From the NCBI GenBank assembly GCA_020634495.1, contig JACKBR010000055.1, positions 1-29,257 of the forward strand: a stretch of DNA of 29,257 nucleotides, written 5' to 3'. Made by a program: the position numbers and the translations under genes. Under the pieces are notes generated by a model. The model saw only the letters and a list, made by a program, of their open reading frames with translations. It was not told the DNA's origin and did not search any database. The stretch comes from Ardenticatenaceae bacterium. Its GTDB lineage: Bacteria; Chloroflexota; Anaerolineae; Promineifilales; Promineifilaceae. Below, piece by piece: positions 23,878 to 29,257 of this stretch; within the stretch, counting starts at the first letter, position 1, and each line of letters starts with the position of its first letter.

Positions 23878-25103
23878 TGAGCGATATTTTGGCCAGGGTA
23901 CAGGCGGATGGGGAGCAAAACAATCGTTTCTGGCAGCGGTTTCAGTTGTTGTGGTCGGGGATGTTTGTGGTGGCAACGGCCGTTTCCGCCGCGCTAGGCT
24001 GGCAGGTGGAAGCGCAAACGTCCAGCCAGCGGCTGCTGGGGCTGGCACTGTGCCTGCTGCTGATTGGCATCCATCTGGGACAGCAGTGGATTGCCTCTAG
24101 CTCGAAACATGGCCGCGCTTCGCTGCGCGTCAGCCTACCCTACATTATTTTCAGCATCGTCGCCTGGTTTTTGCTTATTCGCATCAGCCCCATTTATTAC
24201 CTGGTGCTGTTTGGTCTATTTAGCCAGATTTATGTTTCCCTGCCGCTGCGCTACGCCTCCGCTGCGGCCATCGTCGTTGCCGCTCTGATGGCCTACAACC
24301 AGACGATTGATTCGGGAGACGCTTTCTCCTGGCAGATTGGCCTGATTTACCTGCTGATGGGCGCTGCCAGCGTGGTGCTGGGTGCCTGGATTCACGCCAT
24401 CATTCAAAAGAGTGAGGAGCGGCGCGAACTGCTCAACCAGCTCCAGGCCACCCAGGCAGAGCTGGCCGAGGCGGAACGAAAGGCTGGCATTTTGGCCGAG
24501 CGGCAGCGGCTGGCCCACGAAATTCACGACACGCTGGCGCAGGGCTTCATCAGCATCATCATGCACCTGGAAACGGCCGAACAATCCATTCCACCCGCCG
24601 ATAGCGAAGCGGCCCGACAAGTTCAGCTTGCCAAAGAAACCGCCCGCCACAATTTACAGGCCGCTCGCCGCGTCGTGGCCGATTTACGCCCAGAGCCATT
24701 AGAAAACCAATCGCTGCCCGCTGCCATCGAGCGCACCGTGCAGCGTTGGAGTTTGCAGCACAATGTTGCCGCCACCATGCAAACCACCGGCTCGCCGCTG
24801 CCGCTGCACCCCGATGTGGACGTGACGCTGCTGCGGGCCACGCAAGAAGCGCTGGCCAACATTCACAAACACGCCCAGGCACAAAACGTCAGCGTCACCC
24901 TCTCTTACATGGGCGATTCGGTGCTGCTAGACGTGCAGGATGACGGCGTGGGGCTGAACGGGGCAAAACCTTCGCCGTTTGGCGGCGGCTTTGGCCTGCA
25001 AGCAATGCGCGAACGGGCAGCCCAGTTTGGCGGCGACCTGCTGCTGGAAAGCGAGCCGGAGGGCGGAACGACGCTGGTGGTGTCAATACCTGTTGGAGAT
25101 TAG
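23877..25103 (+). CDS. Second LiaS/DesK-type sensor histidine kinase, paralogue of the preceding
   Basis: The protein has 408 residues. About six hydrophobic helices (25-175) make a membrane sensor with no GAF domain. A coiled linker (180-207) leads to the phosphoacceptor RQRLAHEIHDTLAQGF (His217) and an intact ATPase domain with EALANIHKHAQ, DVQDDGVGL and GGFGLQAMRERAAQ. The catalytic half is closely similar to that of the upstream kinase, including ISIIMHLETAEQ versus TSIVMHLEAAEQ, which points to tandem duplication with different sensor halves. Translation is coupled (TAATG overlap). Its last two codons and stop fall in a word-type repeat. Both kinases presumably signal to the single regulator downstream, or form heterodimers (inference). 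Confidence 0.94.
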   Translation: MSDILARVQADGEQNNRFWQRFQLLWSGMFVVATAVSAALGWQVEAQTSSQRLLGLALCLLLIGIHLGQQWIASSSKHGRASLRVSLPYIIFSIVAWFLLIRISPIYYLVLFGLFSQIYVSLPLRYASAAAIVVAALMAYNQTIDSGDAFSWQIGLIYLLMGAASVVLGAWIHAIIQKSEERRELLNQLQATQAELAEAERKAGILAERQRLAHEIHDTLAQGFISIIMHLETAEQSIPPADSEAARQVQLAKETARHNLQAARRVVADLRPEPLENQSLPAAIERTVQRWSLQHNVAATMQTTGSPLPLHPDVDVTLLRATQEALANIHKHAQAQNVSVTLSYMGDSVLLDVQDDGVGLNGAKPSPFGGGFGLQAMRERAAQFGGDLLLESEPEGGTTLVVSIPVGD

Positions 25104-25154
25104 AGATTGGAGATTGGAGACTAAATCAATCTCTAATCTCCAGTCCCCAATCTC
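25095..25154. repeat. ggagattgga-type inverted repeat (second copy)
   Basis: The left arm 25095-25121 and right arm 25128-25154 are built of gagatta/gagattgg and taatctc/ccaatctc variants. It is of the same family as 19636-19695. It contains the stop codon of the upstream kinase and ends just before the ribosome site of the response regulator. Confidence 0.9.
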
Positions 25155-25170
25155 GATCTTAAGGAAGATT

Positions 25171-25806
25171 ATGGATACGATACGCTTAATTTTAGTAGAC
25201 GACCATCCGGTGGTGCGGGAAGGGCTGGCGGGGATGCTGGCCGGACAGCCAGATTTTGACGTGGTAGCGACAGCAACCGATGGCTCTGAGGCGCTGCGGC
25301 TGGATGCCGAGCACAAGCCGGACGTCATTTTGATGGATTTGCGGATGCCAGGGATGGATGGGGTGACGGCGATTGGGGAGATTAAGGGGAAACGGCCGTC
25401 TGCCAACATCCTCGTCCTGACCACTTACGACAGCGACGCCGACATTCTGCGGGCCATCGAAGCGGGAGCCACGGGCTACCTGCTCAAGGACACCCCCCGC
25501 GAAGAGCTGTACCGCGCCATTCGCGCCGCCGCCAACGGTGAATCGGTGCTGGCCCCGGCCGTGGCCGCCCGCCTCATGACCCGGATGCGCGCCCCCGCCG
25601 AAGAAAACCTGAGCGCTCGTGAAATTGAAGTGTTGCAGCTTGTGTCCAAGGGTGCCAGCAATCGGGAAATCGGCAAGAGTTTGCACATTAGCACCGCCAC
25701 CGTCAAGACCCACCTCATCCACATTTTCAACAAGCTGGGGGTGGCTGATCGGACTGCGGCCGTAACGGTTGCTCTAGAACGCCAAATCATCACACTTAAC
25801 CAGTAG
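25171..25806 (+). CDS. NarL/LiaR-family response regulator
   Basis: The protein has 211 residues; aagga lies upstream of the ATG. The receiver domain has the acidic pair D10-D11, phosphoacceptor D56 in ILMDLRMPGMDG, T84 in LVLTTYD and K106 in YLLKDTPREE. A LuxR-type helix-turn-helix (about 147-205) reads LSAREIEVLQLVSKGASNREIGKSL and continues with STATVKTHL. Phosphorylation by the two upstream kinases should make it dimerise and bind DNA. Plausible targets are the exporter genes on either side, but no binding site is defined. ACGGCCGT falls here in its rarest frame, giving Arg-Pro. Confidence 0.96.
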   Translation: MDTIRLILVDDHPVVREGLAGMLAGQPDFDVVATATDGSEALRLDAEHKPDVILMDLRMPGMDGVTAIGEIKGKRPSANILVLTTYDSDADILRAIEAGATGYLLKDTPREELYRAIRAAANGESVLAPAVAARLMTRMRAPAEENLSAREIEVLQLVSKGASNREIGKSLHISTATVKTHLIHIFNKLGVADRTAAVTVALERQIITLNQ

Positions 25807-25857
25807 ACGTTCTAAAATATGGTATGATTATGCCGCGTGGGGAACACGACAGAAATA

Positions 25858-25922
25858 AGTAATAAGGGAAAAGTAAAAAGGGTTTTCCTCACTTTTCACT
25901 TATTACTTTTCACTTCTCACTG
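25858..25922. repeat. aagtaataag/cttattact-type inverted repeat
   Basis: agtaataag (25858-25866) pairs with cttattact (25899-25907), and surrounding words (aaaagt, acttttcac) add partial pairing. A relative of the right arm lies at 6023-6045. It fills most of the gap before the second ABC ATPase gene. Confidence 0.8.
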
Positions 25923-25966
25923 AAATCCCCTTTATTTACAAACAACCGTTCAAACGGAGTAAACAG

Positions 25967-26746
25967 ATGACCAGTTGGGCCATTGAAACACGGGGACTCA
26001 CCCGCCAATTTGACAAGAAAATTGCGGTAGACAATCTTGACCTTGCCGTGTCCGCCGGGGAGTTTTTTGGCTTTTTGGGGCCGAATGGCGCGGGCAAAAG
26101 CACCACCATCAACATGCTGGTCGGTTTGCTGCGGCCCACCAGCGGAACGGCCGTTATCGACGGCATCGACATTTGGGAAGACCCGCTGAAAGCCAAAGCC
26201 CGTATTGGCGTGCTGCCAGAAGGGATGCAGCTGTATCAACGGCTCACGGCGCGAGAATACATTCGCTTTGCCGGAACAATGTACGGCGTGTCCAAGGCTG
26301 AAGTAGAACAGCGCACCGAAGAACTGCTGGATTTGCTCACCCTCACTGACGATGCAGACAAGCTGATTGTGGATTATTCGCACGGGATGCGGAAGAAGAC
26401 GGCGCTGGCGGCGGCGATCATTCACGCACCCCGCGTACTCTTTTTGGATGAGCCTTTTGAGGGCATCGATGCCATTTCTGGCCGGATCATCCGCGATGTG
26501 CTGGGGCGGCTGCGCGAGCACGGCACGACGATCTTTTTCTCGTCCCATATTTTGGAGGTGGTAGAGCGGTTGTGTACGCGGGTGGCGGTGATTGCCGACG
26601 GCCGTTTGGTAGCCCAGGGCAGTATGGCAGAGCTGCGGCAGCAGGCAGAAACCGGCGATGAAACCACGCTGGAAGAGCTGTTCTTGCGGGCCGTGGGAGC
26701 CAGCAACGACCTGGAAGCCGAAGGCAGATTGTCATGGCTCCGCTAA
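25967..26746 (+). CDS. ABC transporter ATP-binding protein (second exporter)
   Basis: The protein has 259 residues. Walker A is GPNGAGKS (38-45), and the signature is the variant YSHGMRKK (137-144) instead of LSGGQ, as found in a subgroup of ABC-2/CcmA-like ATPases. Walker B is VLFLDE (157-162), with EGID for the D-loop and His194 in SSHILEVVE as the switch. It overlaps the following large membrane protein by 13 bases, so the two are made together and presumably form one transporter. Location directly after the response regulator may mean joint control. The substrate is unknown. Confidence 0.93.
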   Translation: MTSWAIETRGLTRQFDKKIAVDNLDLAVSAGEFFGFLGPNGAGKSTTINMLVGLLRPTSGTAVIDGIDIWEDPLKAKARIGVLPEGMQLYQRLTAREYIRFAGTMYGVSKAEVEQRTEELLDLLTLTDDADKLIVDYSHGMRKKTALAAAIIHAPRVLFLDEPFEGIDAISGRIIRDVLGRLREHGTTIFFSSHILEVVERLCTRVAVIADGRLVAQGSMAELRQQAETGDETTLEELFLRAVGASNDLEAEGRLSWLR

Positions 26747-28446
26747 GCAAACCAGGGGCAAATCGCTCTTTGCTGGGAACGCTGTTCCGGCTGCGCGGCA
26801 AGCTGACGGTGCGCCAGTTTAGCCGGGAGAAAGGGCGCATCATTGGGGCAATTATCGTCGCTTTGGTCTTTGGCCCCATGATTATTGCCGCCGCCGTAGG
26901 CACGGCAACGGGCTACCGCGCCTTAGAAGATCATTGGCCCACCGCACTGCTGGGAGGCGTGCTGGTGGCGATGTGGTTTATTTGGCTGGGCTTTCCCATT
27001 ATTGCAACGGCCGTCAACGAAAGCGCCGACATCACCCGCCTGCTCATCTTCCCCATCTCCCGCCGCGACCTGATTCTAAGCACGCTGCTGGGCACATTGT
27101 TTGATTATCCCACTTATTTGGTGCTCCCCCTGTTCATCGCCATTTTTATTGGTTTTGGCTTTAGCAGCATCTTTCCCATTGTTATTTTGGCCATTCTGTT
27201 GAGCTACGGCCACATGGTGCTCATTGGGCAATTTATCACCATTGCCATTGGCGGCATTTTGCAAAGCCGCCGCTTCCGCGATATTGCCATTATTTTCTTT
27301 TCGCTGTTGGGCAGTTCTTGCTACTTTATCAACCTTGCCTTTCAAAGCGGGCTAGAGCGCTTTACCGATTCACTTTCTTTACAAGAAGAAGAAGCTTTTG
27401 TTGAGACTTTTGCTAACTGGCAGCCGCTCGACACGCTGCAATGGTTTCCGACGGGGGCACCGGCACGGGCGGTAGAGCAGGCGTTGGCTGGGGCCTGGCT
27501 GCCTGCGCTGCTGTGGTTGCTTTATTCGGCCGTTTTGCTGGCAGCTATCACCTGGGTCTGGTTCCAGCTCATGACGCGGCTGGCGACTGGGGGTGGCTTT
27601 CTCGTTGGCGGACGGCCGCAGGCAGAAAAAGAGAAGCCAGTGGTGCAAAAAGCCGCCCGGCGCAGCGTGTTGAATTGGCTGCCAGAAGATTTGGCCATGC
27701 TGGTAGGCAAGGAACTGCGCTCGGTGTGGCGCGTGCCGCAGCGACGGGTGGGTATGCTGCAAGGTGTGCTTATCCCATTTTTTATGATGGGGCCTTTTTT
27801 GTTTACTGGCGGCAATATTACCGGCGGCGTTTCGGCCATCCCCAGCTGGTTTGGCCTGTCGCTGCCCGTGTATGCCCTCTTTTTGTTTTGGGTAAATTCA
27901 CAAAATATGCTGGCCTGGGAAGGGCGCGGGCTGCCGTCGCTGCTGCTGACGCCGCTGCCGCGCTGGCGCATATTCCTGGCCAAGGGATTGGTCTTTTTGC
28001 TCATTGCCGGAACGCCGTTCCTGATTGTGAGCGGGCTGGCGATAGCGGCTTTGAAAAGCTGGGTTACCACGTATGGCATGTTCATTGGTTTGGGGATGGG
28101 AGCCGCCTCTATTGCGGTAACGGCCGTTGGCTCCGTCCTCTTCCCCTCCCCCATAAACCTGGAAGCCAAACGCACTCGCGGCTCTTTCCAGTCCGGCGGA
28201 AACCTAAAAACAGGCTGTGCGGTGGTAACCATCGTTCCCATCAGCATTGCAGTAGTGAATCTGCCAGCCGGAGCGCTGCTGGGGTTGGCCTACTACTTTA
28301 ATCTTCCCTGGCTGGGCGCTGTAGGGGCCGTGTTTAGCCTGGTGTACGGGGCTGGCATTTTGTATGCTGGCTGCCGGTTGGCAGGCAATTTGCTGCAAGA
28401 GCGCGAACCGGAACTGGTAGCCACCATGAAGCTGCCAGATGATTAA
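26734..28446 (+). CDS. Large ABC transporter permease-like membrane protein
   Basis: The protein has 570 residues with about twelve hydrophobic helices in two similar-sized halves separated by a soluble stretch (about 285-330). The first half contains ATAVNESADITRLLIFPISRRDLI, and the second a comparable LAWEGRGLPSLLLTPLPRWRIFLAKG. The repeated pattern of helix, polar segment, L-x-x-P-x-x-R and helix suggests a fused dimer of an ABC-2-type permease. It overlaps and probably partners the preceding ATPase. Similar 500-600-residue permeases accompany YSHGMRKK-type ATPases in several phyla (general knowledge, not checked). The transported compound is unknown. Confidence 0.82.
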   Translation: MAPLSKPGANRSLLGTLFRLRGKLTVRQFSREKGRIIGAIIVALVFGPMIIAAAVGTATGYRALEDHWPTALLGGVLVAMWFIWLGFPIIATAVNESADITRLLIFPISRRDLILSTLLGTLFDYPTYLVLPLFIAIFIGFGFSSIFPIVILAILLSYGHMVLIGQFITIAIGGILQSRRFRDIAIIFFSLLGSSCYFINLAFQSGLERFTDSLSLQEEEAFVETFANWQPLDTLQWFPTGAPARAVEQALAGAWLPALLWLLYSAVLLAAITWVWFQLMTRLATGGGFLVGGRPQAEKEKPVVQKAARRSVLNWLPEDLAMLVGKELRSVWRVPQRRVGMLQGVLIPFFMMGPFLFTGGNITGGVSAIPSWFGLSLPVYALFLFWVNSQNMLAWEGRGLPSLLLTPLPRWRIFLAKGLVFLLIAGTPFLIVSGLAIAALKSWVTTYGMFIGLGMGAASIAVTAVGSVLFPSPINLEAKRTRGSFQSGGNLKTGCAVVTIVPISIAVVNLPAGALLGLAYYFNLPWLGAVGAVFSLVYGAGILYAGCRLAGNLLQEREPELVATMKLPDD

Positions 28447-28462
28447 ATACCTGTCCGCCTAT

Positions 28463-28523
28463 TAGCCACAGAGTTCACAGAGGTTTTTAAGTTTAGGTTC
28501 AAACTATCTTGAATCTCTTTTTT
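28463..28523. repeat. cacagag-family repeat, inverted copy of 17515-17583
   Basis: It begins tagccacagagttcacagag and matches the minus strand of the 17515-17583 element across about 58 bases. The distal arm that would close the hairpin is missing here, so this is a half-element. A run of T bases (28518-28523) lies at its end. Confidence 0.8.
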
Positions 28524-28551
28524 GTTCCGTTGCTTTTTGGAGGCGTTTCCC

Positions 28552-29257
28552 ATGTCCTTTTTCCCTTCGTTGGCTAATTTTGAACCAACCCGGCAAACCC
28601 TGCACTGGTACAGCCAGGCCGTGGGCGTGGTGCCGCGGGTACATGGCATTGCCCACCCGAAGTGGTGGCACATCAGCCTGAAGCTGCGGCCCGATGGGCT
28701 GATCACAGACAATATTCCCCTGCCGGATGGTGGCGTTTTGGCCCTGCGTCTGGATTTTCATCAGCATCAGCTGGTGGTGGCCAACAGCAGCGGCGAGACA
28801 AAAACGGCCGATTTGCAGGATGGGTTGACGGGCAGCGAGATGGGGGAATGGGTGATTACGGCCGTCTCCCAATTTGGTCTTCAGGGCAAATATCCCCACG
28901 AAAAATTCAGCAACGACGCGCCACGCCACTACGACCCTGAACTGGCCCAGCGTTACTTTAGCGTGCTTACCAACGTCGCCCGCACCTTTGAGACCCACCG
29001 CGCCAGCCTGGAAGGCCCCGTAAGTCCCGTGCAGGTTTGGCCCCACGGCTTTGATATTGCCTTTGAATGGTTTGGCACTCGCGTGGAACGGGGCGAGGAA
29101 CATGGCGAGGTGCAAGAATTCCCTTCACAGCTCAACCTGGGCTTTTACCCTGGCAGCGAAGGCACAGCCCCATACTTTTACTCCAACCCCTGGCCGTTTG
29201 AAGCTGAACTGCTGGACAAGCCGCTGCCGCCAGGGGCCAGCTGGCATACAGCTGGCT
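28552..29257 (+). CDS. DUF5996-family protein (3' partial)
   Basis: The frame is open from the ATG at 28552, which has ggagg eight bases upstream, to the window edge: 235 codons without a stop. The features match DUF5996: LHWYSQAVGVV near residues 18-28, then HPKWWHISLKLRPDGLITDNIPLP, LRLDFHQHQLVV, a middle part with HYDPELAQRYFSVL, VSPVQVWPHGFDIAFEWFGTR, and the ending segment LNLGFYPGSEGTAPYFYSNP. The conserved W/H residues suggest a binding or catalytic site, but no function is known to me. It seems to be a single gene after the second exporter and is not obviously linked to it. Confidence 0.85.
   Translation, partial: MSFFPSLANFEPTRQTLHWYSQAVGVVPRVHGIAHPKWWHISLKLRPDGLITDNIPLPDGGVLALRLDFHQHQLVVANSSGETKTADLQDGLTGSEMGEWVITAVSQFGLQGKYPHEKFSNDAPRHYDPELAQRYFSVLTNVARTFETHRASLEGPVSPVQVWPHGFDIAFEWFGTRVERGEEHGEVQEFPSQLNLGFYPGSEGTAPYFYSNPWPFEAELLDKPLPPGASWHTAG

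Larger units (their letters stand above)
271..28865. repeat. Highly iterated palindrome ACGGCCGT (about 64 dispersed copies)
   Basis: The self-complementary octamer ACGGCCGT recurs across the whole window. Hand-located starts include 271, 298, 626, 892, 1555, 1666, 1780, 2178, 3742, 4135, 4844, 5065, 5442, 5559, 5855, 6194, 7082, 7229, 7621, 7842, 8262, 10101, 10186, 10411, 10762, 10838, 10951, 11218, 11378, 11697, 11876, 12582, 12822, 13265, 14060, 14290, 15089, 15595, 15988, 16084, 16922, 17173, 17257, 17673, 17873, 17999, 18342, 18423, 19546, 19717, 20069, 21844, 22009, 22240, 22543, 22879, 23236, 23976, 25392, 26147, 26598, 27007, 28120 and 28858. Many are followed by NTCC, and some show the matching GGA on the left, so the full site may be a longer palindrome. 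Function is unknown. It is HIP1-like in abundance but not in sequence. Confidence 0.95.

Noticed and set aside
1..29257. Toxin-antitoxin, phage defence or mobile element cargo
   Set aside because: No integrase, transposase, nuclease, methyltransferase-restriction pair, att-like direct repeats or abrupt composition change were seen. The window looks like ordinary chromosome apart from its repeats.

Overview
This is a roughly mid-50s % GC bacterial chromosomal segment with 24 protein-coding genes, two of them cut by the window edges. No RNA genes, IS elements, phage genes or CRISPR arrays were seen. Gene content (paired etfBA, RsgA, NarL/LiaR-type two-component genes, DUF5671-like and DUF5996-like proteins, CDP-alcohol and flippase-like lipid genes) and the repeat-filled intergenic spaces suggest an Anaerolineae-like member of Chloroflexota. 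That placement is inferred from general appearance and was not tested by a search.

Layout. 1-3463 (+): a BchC-like zinc-free dehydrogenase (5' cut), a divergent 6-pyruvoyl-tetrahydropterin synthase homologue, a GT4 glycosyltransferase and a SAM methyltransferase. Together they look like part of an uncharacterised pathway for a glycosylated, methylated pterin-like compound. 3570-7296 (-): rhomboid protease, small membrane protein, LPG-synthase-TM/UPF0104 flippase-like protein and CDP-alcohol phosphatidyltransferase. 7509-11301 (+): zinc-ribbon membrane protein, etfB-etfA and an aminoglycoside phosphotransferase-fold kinase. 11441-13891 (-): an NTF2-like anchored protein and a large protein built from six DUF5671-like membrane units. 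14197-17481 (+): SpoIIE-type phosphatase, EamA transporter and trypsin-fold lipoprotein. 17600-18505 (-): a lipoprotein. 18678-19628 (+): rsgA. 19861-28446 (+): an envelope-stress-like locus with a LiaI/LiaF-like membrane protein, a DrrAB-like ABC exporter, two tandem LiaS/DesK-type kinases, a LiaR/NarL-type regulator and a second ABC ATPase/permease pair. 28552-end (+): a DUF5996-like protein cut by the window edge.

The strongest unexplained signal is at the DNA level. The 8-bp palindrome ACGGCCGT occurs about 64 times by hand count, inside and outside genes and on average every ~460 bp, where base composition predicts about one. It resembles the HIP1 palindrome of cyanobacteria but has a different sequence. 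It leaves recurrent T-A-V and N/Y/D-G-R tripeptides in the proteins and is scarce in the conserved genes. A second layer consists of several families of intergenic inverted or tandem repeats made of 7-9 base words. They sit at gene ends and sometimes supply the last codons, the stop codon or the start codon of neighbouring genes.
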